23,130 nucleotides of DNA, from positions 1-23,130 of the forward strand of contig JAQXMV010000012.1 of assembly GCA_029013165.1 (NCBI GenBank), read 5' to 3'. This DNA comes from Oscillospiraceae bacterium (lineage in GTDB: Bacteria; Bacillota; Clostridia; Oscillospirales; Acutalibacteraceae). The translations under genes and the position numbers were made by a program. The notes beneath the pieces are model-generated. The model was given only the letters and a program-made list of their open reading frames with translations, was not told the DNA's origin and searched no databases. Positions 1 to 8,393 of the stretch are shown piece by piece; the first letter of the stretch is position 1; each line of letters opens with the position of its first letter.

Positions 1-951
1 ACAGGCAACTGCGACTTGACTGCGCATTTATTGACAATCCTTCGTCAAAAGGGTAATCACTGTCCCGTTATGCTTGCTTCCTCCAAGCAGGCTACCTTAG
101 AGGGCAGATATTCTGGCAGTGCTTACGGAAGCAGTAAAAAGCAGGCAGAAGAGCTTCTTCTGGAGCATGCCCGGTTAATGGGTTCCAAGGTCCTGATTTA
201 CCGTTTCCCCAATGTTTTCGGTAAATGGTGCCGCCCGAATTACAACAGCGCCGTGGCAACCTTTTGCTATAATATAGCAAGAGATCTCCCGATTACCGTC
301 AGCGATCCGGATATTGAGCTGGAGTTGGTTTATATTGACGACCTGGTGGAGGAAATGCTTCACGCTCTGACCGGTAAGGAAAATCGTGATGAAACAGAAC
401 CCCGATTTTGCCGCGTAAAATGCACCCATACTGTCCGTCTCGGTGATATTGTCTCTCTGCTTCGCTCTTTCAGAGCCTTTGATGAGAGCATTTCCATGCT
501 GAATATTCCTGCCTCCTCCTTTGAAAGTAAGCTCTATTCCACCTATGTCAGTTATCTGCCGGCCCAAAAGGCTGCAATTTCCTTTCGCATGAACAAGGAT
601 CAGAGAGGCAGTTTTACGGAAATTATGCGCAGTGAGGGCTGCGGACAGTTCAGTGTCAATATTTCAAAGCCCGGTGTAACGAAAGGGGAACATTGGCACC
701 ACAGCAAATGGGAGCTTTTCGTGGTGGTTTCCGGACACGGTCTCATCCGACTGAGAAAAATCGGCAGTGATGAGATCACTGAATTTGAGGTCAGCGGTGA
801 TGAGATTCAAGGCGTATATATGCTTCCGGGCTATACCCACAGCATCGTGAATTTATCTGATACACAGGATCTGGTCACACTGATGTGGGCTAATGAGAGC
901 TTCAACAAGGACAAACCCGACACTTATTATGAGGCGGTGGATAAGCAATGA
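1..951 (+). CDS. capF: CapF/WbjC-type UDP-sugar 4-reductase with cupin domain (5' end cut by window)
   Basis: The reading frame is open to the left edge, so the true start lies outside; 316 residues are visible against about 370 for S. aureus CapF, so roughly 50-60 N-terminal residues with the Rossmann nucleotide site are missing. The visible part holds the second half of a short-chain dehydrogenase/epimerase domain with the catalytic YGSSK (YxxxK) motif and YRFPNVFGKW, then a C-terminal cupin with motif 1 (HWHH, then E and G) and motif 2 (PGYTHSIVN). That SDR plus cupin fusion is characteristic of CapF, which in known systems makes UDP-N-acetyl-6-deoxy-L-talosamine from the CapE product, in the cytoplasm, on the way to UDP-N-acetyl-L-fucosamine. 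The stop overlaps the start of the next gene by 4 bases (ATGA). The role is inferred from family and neighbour; the exact sugar is not proven. Confidence 0.88.
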   Translation, partial: TGNCDLTAHLLTILRQKGNHCPVMLASSKQATLEGRYSGSAYGSSKKQAEELLLEHARLMGSKVLIYRFPNVFGKWCRPNYNSAVATFCYNIARDLPITVSDPDIELELVYIDDLVEEMLHALTGKENRDETEPRFCRVKCTHTVRLGDIVSLLRSFRAFDESISMLNIPASSFESKLYSTYVSYLPAQKAAISFRMNKDQRGSFTEIMRSEGCGQFSVNISKPGVTKGEHWHHSKWELFVVVSGHGLIRLRKIGSDEITEFEVSGDEIQGVYMLPGYTHSIVNLSDTQDLVTLMWANESFNKDKPDTYYEAVDKQ

Positions 952-2132
952 ACGGTAAAACCGATTACAGTGATATCAATTTCAAAAACAACGGAAAACT
1001 AAAGCTATTGATCGTGGTAGGCACACGGCCGGAAATCATCAGGCTGTCGGCGGTGATTGACAAATGCCGCCGGTATTTTGACTGCATACTTGCCCACACA
1101 GGACAGAATTACGACTACAATTTAAACGGTATCTTTTTCCGCGACCTGAATTTAGCCGAGCCGGAGGTTTATATGAATGCCGCCGGCGGCGATCTCGGCG
1201 AAACCGTGGGCAATATTATCAACTGTTCTTACAAGCTCATGGTGCAGATCAAACCGGAGGCTTTACTGATTCTCGGCGACACGAATTCCTGTCTTTGTGC
1301 CCTTGCGGCCAAAAGACTGCACATACCGATTTTTCACATGGAGGCAGGCAACCGCTGTAAGGACGAGTGTCTGCCCGAAGAGACTAACCGCAGAATCGTT
1401 GATATCATTTCCGATGTCAACCTGGCTTATTCCGAGCACGCAAGACGATATCTCGCCGAGTGCGGCCTGCCGAAAGAAAGAACCTTTGTCACCGGTTCAC
1501 CGATGGCTGAGGTGCTGAGAAAGAACCTGCCGATGATCGAGAGCTCCGATGTGCTGGAGAAACTCGGCATGGAGAAGAAAAAGTATATTCTTCTCTCGGC
1601 CCACCGTGAAGAGAACATAGACACAGAGAAGAATTTCATCAGCTTATTCACAGCTGTGAATGGGCTGGCCGAAAAATATAACATGCCGATCCTCTATTCA
1701 TGCCACCCGAGGAGCAAAAAGCGACTGGAGGAAAGCGGTTTTGTTCTGGACAGGCGCGTAATCTGCCATGAACCCCTCGGTTTTCACGACTATAACTGCC
1801 TGCAGATGAACGCCTATGCTGTCGTTTCCGACAGCGGCACTCTGCCGGAGGAATCGAGTTTCTTCATGAGCATCGGAAACCCGATCAGCGCCGTATGTAT
1901 ACGCACCTCCACGGAACGGCCGGAAGCCATGGAAAAAGGCTGTTTTGTTTTGGCCGGCATTGATGAAAGAGGGCTGATATCTGCCGTGGAGACTGCCGTC
2001 GCCATGAATGAGGCAGGGGACTTGGGCTCACCGGTTCCTGACTATGGGGAAGAAAATGTATCCTCAAAGGTAGTCAAAATCATCTCGAGCTATACGGGAA
2101 TCGTCAATAAATTCGTCTGGAGAAAAGACTGA
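948..2132 (+). CDS. capG: UDP-N-acetylglucosamine 2-epimerase family protein (CapG/WbjD-like)
   Basis: A 394-residue protein of the non-hydrolysing UDP-GlcNAc 2-epimerase family (WecB/MnaA/CapG), a GT-B-like fold of normal length. Visible motifs are GTRPEIIRLS near residue 25, HTGQNYDYNLNG, GDTNSCLCAL, HMEAGNRC, the PEETNRR stretch and SAHREENID around residue 220. It is translationally coupled to the CapF-type gene. In the CapE-CapF-CapG route this enzyme epimerises C2 to give UDP-N-acetyl-L-fucosamine, a precursor for capsule or teichoic-type polymers. Because the upstream gene is CapF-like, CapG is more likely than a plain WecB/MnaA giving UDP-ManNAc, but the sequence alone does not exclude that. 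Confidence 0.9.
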   Translation: MNGKTDYSDINFKNNGKLKLLIVVGTRPEIIRLSAVIDKCRRYFDCILAHTGQNYDYNLNGIFFRDLNLAEPEVYMNAAGGDLGETVGNIINCSYKLMVQIKPEALLILGDTNSCLCALAAKRLHIPIFHMEAGNRCKDECLPEETNRRIVDIISDVNLAYSEHARRYLAECGLPKERTFVTGSPMAEVLRKNLPMIESSDVLEKLGMEKKKYILLSAHREENIDTEKNFISLFTAVNGLAEKYNMPILYSCHPRSKKRLEESGFVLDRRVICHEPLGFHDYNCLQMNAYAVVSDSGTLPEESSFFMSIGNPISAVCIRTSTERPEAMEKGCFVLAGIDERGLISAVETAVAMNEAGDLGSPVPDYGEENVSSKVVKIISSYTGIVNKFVWRKD

Positions 2133-3187
2133 TGGACAGCGCATTGCCATTAAACAGCAAAAACACCGGCAACTGCGACGGGGCCGATCTGCTGAAATTC
2201 ATCATGTCTCTTTTTGTGGTTGCCACGCACACACAGCTTTTGCCCGCATATATTTACCCCTGGGTGAGACTGGCTGTACCGATATTTTTTGTGTTTTCGG
2301 GATATTTTTTCTTTACGAAACTCAGCCTCATTGACAGCGAAGAAGAGAAAAAGAGAGCTGTATTTCACCGGGTAAAGCACATTGTTTTCTTGTATCTTTT
2401 TTGGCTGATTGTGCTGTTTCCTCTTGTGCTTCACATCAGGGGATATGTGGCCCTTGGTTTTAGCCGGGGAATCCTCGAATTTCTTCGAGATCTTCTCTTT
2501 TCCTCCACTTTTCAGGGCTCATGGTTTCTTTCCGCTTTGATCTGGAGTACCATCATCGTCTGTTTCCTCGGGAGAAAATGCAGCAACAGATTCCTTTTTC
2601 TTTTAGGTTTTATCCTGTATATGCTCGCATGTCTTTCATCAAACTACGAGTTTTTACTGCCGCAGCAGGGTGGAGCCGTGACCGTCATGCATTTCCTTGT
2701 CCGCCTTTTCGGCCTGCCTTGCCGCAACTTTTCTGCGGGCGTTATTTTCATTGTGATCGGCAAAATCATGACCGAGCGTGCCAATAGCATGAAAACACGG
2801 AACACCAAAGTTATCCTGTTTTCTGCGGTTCTTTCTTTGCTGTTGCTTTTCGCAGAGCATGGCTTGCTGTCGCGTTTCACGGAAGTACACAACAATGACA
2901 GCTATGTCATGCTGATTCCTGCTGCAGCCCTGCTTTCAGCCCTTGCTCTCGGCAGTCATTGGCATAGCAGGTTTTCCGTGACACTGCGCAGTGTCAGCAC
3001 CATCATATATTGCGTTCATGTCCCCGTTTTTATGGCTGTTTCCAAAGCCATGACCTGGCTGGGACTGCCTGACCGGGAGAATGTGCTTCTCTTCACGCTG
3101 ACGGTGGCCGTTTCCGTTGCTGCCGCATTGATTCTTCTCCGACTGGAAAAGCACAAACCTTTTTCTTTTTTGAGATACTCTCATTAA
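2132..3187 (+). CDS. Acyltransferase-3 family integral membrane protein
   Basis: A 351-residue multi-pass membrane protein. The N-terminal stretch LLKFIMSLFVVATHT carries the conserved acyltransferase-3 histidine, followed by PWVRLAVPIFFVFSGYFFF, another hallmark of the family. About ten hydrophobic segments follow, ending in a basic tail. Members of this family O-acetylate or otherwise acylate exported sugars. The start overlaps the stop of the epimerase gene (TGATG), so it is the third gene of the polysaccharide operon and probably acetylates that glycan or its lipid-linked precursor. The acceptor is unknown. No clear terminator follows; only a short TGAGA/TCTCA hairpin without a T-run is seen near the stop. 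Confidence 0.8.
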   Translation: MDSALPLNSKNTGNCDGADLLKFIMSLFVVATHTQLLPAYIYPWVRLAVPIFFVFSGYFFFTKLSLIDSEEEKKRAVFHRVKHIVFLYLFWLIVLFPLVLHIRGYVALGFSRGILEFLRDLLFSSTFQGSWFLSALIWSTIIVCFLGRKCSNRFLFLLGFILYMLACLSSNYEFLLPQQGGAVTVMHFLVRLFGLPCRNFSAGVIFIVIGKIMTERANSMKTRNTKVILFSAVLSLLLLFAEHGLLSRFTEVHNNDSYVMLIPAAALLSALALGSHWHSRFSVTLRSVSTIIYCVHVPVFMAVSKAMTWLGLPDRENVLLFTLTVAVSVAAALILLRLEKHKPFSFLRYSH

Positions 3188-3215
3188 AAATGGGATAGGT
3201 TTTTTCAAAATTAAT

Positions 3216-3244
3216 TTGACATTGTTCAAAATTTGGTTTACTAT
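3216..3244 (+). promoter_or_regulatory. Sigma-A-type promoter for the DUF2804 gene
   Basis: TTGACA at 3216-3221, a 17-base spacer, and TACTAT at 3239-3244. This is close to the vegetative consensus. It precedes an AGGAGG ribosome site at 3271-3276, 7 bases before the ATG at 3284. It separates the polysaccharide operon from the next transcription unit. Confidence 0.75.
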
Positions 3245-3283
3245 ATATAAGAAGAAACATTATACATAACAGGAGGAAATACC

Positions 3284-4315
3284 ATGTCAAGAAACCATGA
3301 AGTAACAGAAAAACACGACCTTTTAAAGGAAGACGGCACCCTCGTGGAACCCGGTTGGTCAAGAAGTCTCATTCAGACATACAACAGAGAGAAGATCGCC
3401 GCACCGAAATTCAGAATCAAAGAATGGGATTACTATCTGATCCTTGCCGACAAGCATGCAGTTGCTTTTACTCTTTCCGATGACGGCTATATCGGTATGC
3501 AGTCGGCTTCCCTTCTCGTTTTTGATGAGAAGAATCCCTGGGAACAGACCAGCTCTGTGCTCAACTTCTTCCCGATGGGAAAATACAATATGCCCCGTAC
3601 CTCCGAAGAGGGCAATGTCCGCTATCATGACAAAAAGCTGGATCTGGATTTTATCAAGTGCGCCAACACCAGGCATATTTTCGGTGAATACAGAAACTTC
3701 AAGGACGGCAAGTCCCTCAAGGTCGATATTACCCTGGAGCAGCCGCCCATGGACACGATGGTCATTGCGACACCCTGGAAAGAGAATAAGAAAGCATTCT
3801 ATTATAATCAGAAGATTAACTGCATGAGAGCCAGCGGCTATGCGGAGTTTGACGGCGTGCGCTATGAATTCAATCCCGAAACCGATTTTGGTACCCTCGA
3901 CTGGGGCCGCGGCGTCTGGACCTATGACAACACATGGTACTGGGGCAGCGGCAATGCCGTTGTCAACGGCAAGCCTTTTGGCTTTAATATCGGTTACGGC
4001 TTCGGTGACACCTCTGCCGCTTCGGAAAACATTCTCTTCTATGACGGCAAAGCCCACAAGCTCGATGATGTGACCTTTAATATTCCCGCAAGCGGCTACA
4101 CCGATCCCTGGACCTTTACCTCCAGCGACGGACGCTTTGAGATGGACTTTGTGCCCGTTATAGACCGTTCGGCGAAAATCAGTCTCAAGGTAATCGAGAC
4201 TGATCAGCACCAGGTTTTCGGCAGAATGTCAGGCAAGGCAATCCTTGACGACGGCACTGTTCTTGAAATTAAAGATGTCATGTGCTTTGCAGAAAAAGTC
4301 AGAATGAAATATTGA
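3284..4315 (+). CDS. DUF2804 family protein
   Basis: A 343-residue soluble protein without signal peptide or membrane segment, matching the DUF2804 family in length and in its conserved segments: DGYIGMQSASLLVFD, the signature DWGRGVWTYDNTWYWGSG in the middle, FGFNIGYGFGD, and near the C-terminus DGRFEMDFVPVIDR and HQVFGRMSG. The family has no established reaction that I can name; its fold is thought to be lipocalin/AttH-like, which is background rather than something visible here. It has its own strong promoter and a perfect AGGAGG site, suggesting high expression. A reductase of the ketopantoate reductase family follows after 19 bases and is probably co-transcribed. Confidence 0.82.
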   Translation: MSRNHEVTEKHDLLKEDGTLVEPGWSRSLIQTYNREKIAAPKFRIKEWDYYLILADKHAVAFTLSDDGYIGMQSASLLVFDEKNPWEQTSSVLNFFPMGKYNMPRTSEEGNVRYHDKKLDLDFIKCANTRHIFGEYRNFKDGKSLKVDITLEQPPMDTMVIATPWKENKKAFYYNQKINCMRASGYAEFDGVRYEFNPETDFGTLDWGRGVWTYDNTWYWGSGNAVVNGKPFGFNIGYGFGDTSAASENILFYDGKAHKLDDVTFNIPASGYTDPWTFTSSDGRFEMDFVPVIDRSAKISLKVIETDQHQVFGRMSGKAILDDGTVLEIKDVMCFAEKVRMKY

Positions 4316-4334
4316 TAAAAAAGGAGACCAAAAG

Positions 4335-5339
4335 ATGAATGTAATTGTTGTCGGAGCCGGCGCCATCGGCGGAACCGTCGCCGTCCTTTTGAGACAGGCG
4401 GGATATGATGTCAGCATCATGTGCCACAGTGCTGCATCGAAGGAGAAAATCGAAAGAGAAGGCTTCTATCTTCACGGTGCAAAAGGCGACCACAGAGCGC
4501 ATTTTACCTGCTACAGCAGTACTCAGGAGCTGGGCGATCAAAAATTTGATATCGTTTTAATCGCGACAAAGTACGCACAGATGGCGGAATGTGCTGAAAT
4601 GATGCTGCCCTTTGTTTCCGATTCCGGTTTGGTCGTGGGTATGCAAAACGGCATACTGACGGAGGGGCTCGGAGAAATCGTGGGCAGAGAAAGAGTTGTC
4701 GGCTGTATGATCGGCTTCGGCGCCACAAAAAATGATGTCAACGATGTCACCATGACAAGTCTCGGTGAGTTTTACATAGGCATGCTGGACGGCAGAAAGC
4801 CGAGAAACCTTGAGGTTTTTGCCGAAATGCTCAAATCCGTGCTGCCCACAAAAATTACACCGGATATCAAAGGCAGACAGTATTCCAAGCTGATCATCAA
4901 TTCCTGCATTAATGCCGTGGCCGGTATCACGGGAAAGACCCTCGGCGAGATATTAAAAGACAACCGTGCCAGAGATCTTTTCCTGAATATTGCCCGAGAG
5001 GGTATGGCTGTGGCCAAAGCCATGAAAATTAATGTACCGAAATACGGTGCTGTTCTGGAGTATAAGATGCTGGCCCTCGGCAACAACAAGGTCTACAACG
5101 GCGCCTGCAAAATGGTGGTCGGCATGGTCGGAAAGCTCTACGGCGCTGTCAAGCCCTCCACACTGCAGTCTCTGGAAAAAGGTGAAAAAACCGAGATCGA
5201 TGTGCTCAACGGCTATTTCGTGGAAAACGGCACCAAATTCGGCGTTCCGACACCAGTCAATACGAAACTTGTTTCCATGATTCATGAGATCGAAGCAGGA
5301 AAACGCGAAATGACCTCTGACAATTTGGCAGAGTTTTAA
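4335..5339 (+). CDS. Ketopantoate reductase family (PanE/ApbA-like) NAD(P)-dependent reductase
   Basis: A 334-residue cytoplasmic oxidoreductase. The N-terminal Rossmann domain starts with MNVIVVGAGAIGG (GxGxxG). The C-terminal helical domain has the catalytic-lysine motif YSKLIINSCINA (KLxxNxxxN) and the substrate motif EIDVLNGYFVENGTKFGVPTP typical of PanE/ApbA. PanE reduces 2-dehydropantoate to pantoate with NADPH. However, no panB, panC or panD is nearby and the partner is a DUF2804 gene, so a different alpha-keto acid substrate is possible. A GGAGAC site lies upstream of the ATG, 19 bases after the previous stop. The next gene begins 33 bases later with its own GGGAGG site and may be read through. 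Confidence 0.82.
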   Translation: MNVIVVGAGAIGGTVAVLLRQAGYDVSIMCHSAASKEKIEREGFYLHGAKGDHRAHFTCYSSTQELGDQKFDIVLIATKYAQMAECAEMMLPFVSDSGLVVGMQNGILTEGLGEIVGRERVVGCMIGFGATKNDVNDVTMTSLGEFYIGMLDGRKPRNLEVFAEMLKSVLPTKITPDIKGRQYSKLIINSCINAVAGITGKTLGEILKDNRARDLFLNIAREGMAVAKAMKINVPKYGAVLEYKMLALGNNKVYNGACKMVVGMVGKLYGAVKPSTLQSLEKGEKTEIDVLNGYFVENGTKFGVPTPVNTKLVSMIHEIEAGKREMTSDNLAEF

Positions 5340-5372
5340 AAATTTAATGTTCTTTCGGGAGGTTGATATTCA

Positions 5373-7067
5373 ATGAAAAATAAATCCGGCAGACTGCTGA
5401 GTATGCTGATTGCCCTGACGGCATTGATCTGCCTTTGCTGCGTTTCTGCACAGGCGGCGGAATATGTCTACGGTGATTTTAATTACATAATCCTCGATGA
5501 CTCCAGTGTGAGCATTACCGGATATAACGGTTTGAATTCCAATGTGAACATCCCGGAAACCATTGATGATAAAAAGGTCACCTCTATTTCAGGTGCAGCC
5601 ATCCAAGATATGGGGGACAGCCTCAGAGGTATTTATATCCCCAAATTTGTCGATCACATTGATATGGCTGAACTGGCCGCCTGCGCCGGTCTGGAAAAAA
5701 TTACGGTAGATGTACTCAATCCTAATTTTTACAGTGATTCCTACGGTGCGCTGTTGGATCATAACATGAGAAAGATCTTTGTTTACCCCAGCGGTGCGGA
5801 TTACGGTGTTTATACGCCGCCTGCGACACTGCAGATGGTTTGCGACAACGCATTCATGCTGTCAGAAAATCTTCACAGAGTAATTCTTCTCAACGGCGTT
5901 TCCTCCATCGGCAGTATGGCTTTTGCGGCCTGTCCGAATCTCGAAAGTGTTTCCGTCACCGAAGAGCTCAAAAGCATCGGTGATAAGGCCTTTGCCGGCT
6001 GCGTCAGTCTTTTTGATATTGACATTACCTCCGTTCGCAGCCTCGGCGACGGTGCTTTCATGGACTGTGCCGCCCTTGAAGAAATCAGCTTTGGTGTCAA
6101 TCTGTCAGAAATCAAAGAGTATACTTTGAAAGGCTGTATCAGCCTGGAAAATATGATGGTTTATTCCGATTCTACGAAGATTTCTTCGGACAGCTGTCTC
6201 GGTCTTCAGGAATTCTATGTTTTGGACGATGATCTAGGCGCCTATAAAAACGCCATGGGCAATTACTATCTTTCATCCTATGCCGGAAAAGATCTTTCCG
6301 CGGCTCATTATTATTCCGAAGCGCTCAAATTAATTAACCGATATGCAAAAACAATGCCTCAAGGTACGATTTATACGCACTTTGCTTCCGGCGCCTCCTA
6401 TGCCCGGCAGTATGCGGACACTAATTTCATTGCGACGGCTCAGATACATTTTTTCGGTGACTGGATTGTTGATAACGCCATCGGTAAAAAGCAGAGAGCC
6501 TGCAAGGTATGCAAAATAACTGAGGTGAAATACTATGATTACGCCTCGGCTCCGGGTGCTGAGGTCACTTGTCCGGTCGATGAAGACGCTGACCCGAAAA
6601 TCGAAAAGATCGACGATGTTTTTGACGATGCTTATGTCTACGGCAAAAGAAAGTTCGGCAAAAACTGCGTAGCCGTTTATCGGATCCGGTATGTGTCACC
6701 CAGCGGCAAAAATGTGACCTTTGTCAGTCAGTTTGATGTAACGATTGATGCGACGGATCTCAGAGTCAACGATGACGGTGTTCTGAAGGTTTACTATATC
6801 AATGAAGCCGGTCAGGAAACCGAAATAGCGTCGAAAGTCAGCGGTGACATCATCACTTTTTCCACCAATCTCGTGGGCAGCTATCTGGTTGTCAACGAAA
6901 AAAAATGTGACTGTATATGCCATGACCAGGGCGGTCTGCGCGGACTGTTTTCGATTATAATGCGTTTCATTTGGAAATTCACAGGTCAAAACCAATACTG
7001 TGCCTGTGGTGAAGCCCATTACACCCGTACGGTGGATATCGGAGACATTATCGACAGTTTCAATTAA
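5373..7067 (+). CDS. Secreted BspA-like leucine-rich repeat protein with C-terminal Cys/His module
   Basis: A 564-residue exported protein. Residues 1-28 are a signal peptide (basic start, long hydrophobic core, AQA before the predicted cut). Residues about 45-290 are degenerate BspA/TpLRR-type LRR_5 repeats, seen as recurring phrases such as SIGSMAFAACPNLESVSV and SIGDKAFAGCVSLFDIDI. A CKVC pair lies near residue 380, followed by a beta-rich region. The tail has C512, C514, C516, H517, then an aromatic/basic segment (RFIWKF), then C543, C545 and H549 before the end. Such tails recur in clostridial surface proteins and may bind metal or attach to the wall; this is inference. Known BspA relatives act in adhesion. 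No sortase motif is present. It follows the PanE-like gene by 33 bases and ends before a strong terminator. Confidence 0.82.
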   Translation: MKNKSGRLLSMLIALTALICLCCVSAQAAEYVYGDFNYIILDDSSVSITGYNGLNSNVNIPETIDDKKVTSISGAAIQDMGDSLRGIYIPKFVDHIDMAELAACAGLEKITVDVLNPNFYSDSYGALLDHNMRKIFVYPSGADYGVYTPPATLQMVCDNAFMLSENLHRVILLNGVSSIGSMAFAACPNLESVSVTEELKSIGDKAFAGCVSLFDIDITSVRSLGDGAFMDCAALEEISFGVNLSEIKEYTLKGCISLENMMVYSDSTKISSDSCLGLQEFYVLDDDLGAYKNAMGNYYLSSYAGKDLSAAHYYSEALKLINRYAKTMPQGTIYTHFASGASYARQYADTNFIATAQIHFFGDWIVDNAIGKKQRACKVCKITEVKYYDYASAPGAEVTCPVDEDADPKIEKIDDVFDDAYVYGKRKFGKNCVAVYRIRYVSPSGKNVTFVSQFDVTIDATDLRVNDDGVLKVYYINEAGQETEIASKVSGDIITFSTNLVGSYLVVNEKKCDCICHDQGGLRGLFSIIMRFIWKFTGQNQYCACGEAHYTRTVDIGDIIDSFN

Positions 7068-7076
7068 ATCTTTTTC

Positions 7077-7105
7077 TCACCTCGGCTTTGCCGGGGTGAT
7101 TTTTT
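7077..7105 (+). terminator. Rho-independent terminator after the first LRR gene
   Basis: Stem TCACCTCGGC paired with GCCGGGGTGA (one G-T pair) around a TTT loop at 7077-7099, followed directly by a T-run at 7100-7105. It lies 9 bases after the LRR stop and ends the unit that starts at 3216. Confidence 0.88.
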
Positions 7106-7185
7106 CTACGGAGAAAGATGCGGTCGCATTTACATGGTAGAAAAACTATAATTTTATTAAGATTTGTAAACAATAGGAAAATGAC

Positions 7186-7214
7186 TTGACCTTTCAGGTA
7201 AAATCTGTTATCCT
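7186..7214 (+). promoter_or_regulatory. Sigma-A-type promoter for the DUF4474 gene
   Basis: TTGACC at 7186-7191, a 17-base spacer and TATCCT at 7209-7214. It gives a leader of about 55 bases to the ATG at 7279. A small palindrome (ATGCG-gt-CGCAT, 7118-7129) lies upstream and could be an operator, though nothing else supports that. Confidence 0.6.
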
Positions 7215-7278
7215 ATAGTAAGACTAATATGGATAGCTATGCAATTAAGGCTTAGAATAATTTCGGAGGTACTATATA

Positions 7279-8265
7279 ATGGATTTGTCAAAAAACAAGA
7301 ATACAATAATAGCCATTGTTGCGCTTATTGTAGTTTGCGGCGGTTCTTTTCTCGGAGCCAAGGCACTAAACAAAAACACCGATGCCAAAACTACCGCGCA
7401 AATTATTACAACAATGCCCTCTGCACCCATGACAGAGTCCACAACGATCCCAACGACTGCTGCGACTACCACTGCTGCACCCACTGAGCCAAACACAACT
7501 GCACAGCCCACCAACGCGCAGAGTCTGATCACAACTTTTCCGATTGATAACCAGCCGACAACCACGACGGCGCCCTCCACGACCATTCCGACCACGGCTG
7601 CCACAACGGTGCCGACAACTGCCTCAACAACAAAGGTTACGACCACCAAGAAAAAGCAAACCACAACGGCAGAAAAAGAAGCCGAAGAGACCATTAAAAA
7701 TGCTGCTATCTTTGATCAGGGATTTTTGAGCTACATGTTTGATCCCGAAGGCAAATATTACTATACGAACAGTGATCCCTGGCAGAGAGTTTTGGGCTTT
7801 AATGAGCTCTATGACACGGCGGCGCCTTTCGTTATCATGTATCTTGATACCATGAGATGTAAGTTTACCTATGACGATAAGGATTGGCTCATTCAGTTCT
7901 GGAAAGGCCAGTACGGTTATGTCTTTATCGGTCATGAAATCGGTGTATACACAAAGCCTACATCACGCAAGGCTGAGCATTACGACTGTGCTTCCGATGA
8001 GGATTCCCTCTTTATGTCCATGACCGGTTACCGCGACGGCAAAGAGCTCTATTCCCGTGAATACGGCAAATATTGGTGGTGTACCGGTTTCGTTCCTGGA
8101 AAGCTCGACAAGTTTTCTGATCGTTCTGAGCTTGAAATTCGCTGCCGAATCACCATGAAAGATTATAAAATGCTGCTTGCTTTCTGCGGCTCACTGAAAG
8201 AAAACGGCTTGGTTCTCGGCGAGGATTTCACAACCAACGGCCTTGATGTTTTCGTTACTTGGTAA
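7279..8265 (+). CDS. Membrane-anchored DUF4474 domain protein with Thr-rich stalk
   Basis: A 328-residue protein with three parts. Residues about 8-27 are a hydrophobic segment (IIAIVALIVVCGGSFLGA) acting as an uncleaved signal anchor or signal peptide. Residues about 35-135 are a low-complexity Thr/Ala/Pro stalk with TTT and PTT clusters, probably spanning the wall and possibly glycosylated. Residues about 145-328 match the DUF4474 family: FTYDDKDWLIQFWKGQYGYVFIGHEIGVY is its hallmark, followed by AEHYDCASDEDSLFMSM and WWCTGFVPGK. The function of DUF4474 is not known. The ATG at 7279 is chosen because GGAGGT (7265-7270) sits 8 bases before it; an overlapping upstream frame from 7239 has no such site. 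The domain probably faces outside. Confidence 0.8.
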   Translation: MDLSKNKNTIIAIVALIVVCGGSFLGAKALNKNTDAKTTAQIITTMPSAPMTESTTIPTTAATTTAAPTEPNTTAQPTNAQSLITTFPIDNQPTTTTAPSTTIPTTAATTVPTTASTTKVTTTKKKQTTTAEKEAEETIKNAAIFDQGFLSYMFDPEGKYYYTNSDPWQRVLGFNELYDTAAPFVIMYLDTMRCKFTYDDKDWLIQFWKGQYGYVFIGHEIGVYTKPTSRKAEHYDCASDEDSLFMSMTGYRDGKELYSREYGKYWWCTGFVPGKLDKFSDRSELEIRCRITMKDYKMLLAFCGSLKENGLVLGEDFTTNGLDVFVTW

Positions 8266-8302
8266 TTTTTTAGTATTTTCATTAAAAATTTTTAAATAAA
8301 TA

Positions 8303-8331
8303 TTGCAATATGATCGGAAATGTAATATAAT
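8303..8331 (+). promoter_or_regulatory. Sigma-A-type promoter for the sortase-tail protein
   Basis: TTGCAA at 8303-8308, a 17-base spacer, and a perfect TATAAT at 8326-8331. The leader is about 55 bases and contains a stem-loop (8344-8368). Confidence 0.7.
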
Positions 8332-8343
8332 ACTACATATTGT

Positions 8344-8368
8344 ATATTACGGTTTTCGCCGTTAATAT
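8344..8368 (+). other. Stem-loop in the 5' leader of the sortase-tail gene
   Basis: ATATTACGG pairs with CCGTTAATAT (one bulged A) around a TTTTCG loop, just after the predicted transcription start and 9 bases before the AGAAAGGA ribosome site. A 5' hairpin of this kind could stabilise the mRNA of an abundant protein; no riboswitch family is recognised. Confidence 0.35.
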
Positions 8369-8393
8369 AAATATTTAGAAAGGATTGATGACA

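Noticed and set aside
190..200. Premature CapF truncation
   Set aside because: The apparent TTG start at 16 is only the first in-frame start in the window; the frame is open to the edge, so the gene is cut by the window, not broken.
3359..4210. 283-codon open frame on the minus strand inside the DUF2804 gene
   Set aside because: The plus-strand gene has promoter, AGGAGG and family motifs; the opposite frame has none.
7272..7694. Valine-rich open frame on the minus strand opposite the Thr-rich stalk
   Set aside because: The Val runs arise from reading ACN Thr codons in reverse; no start signal and no recognisable protein.
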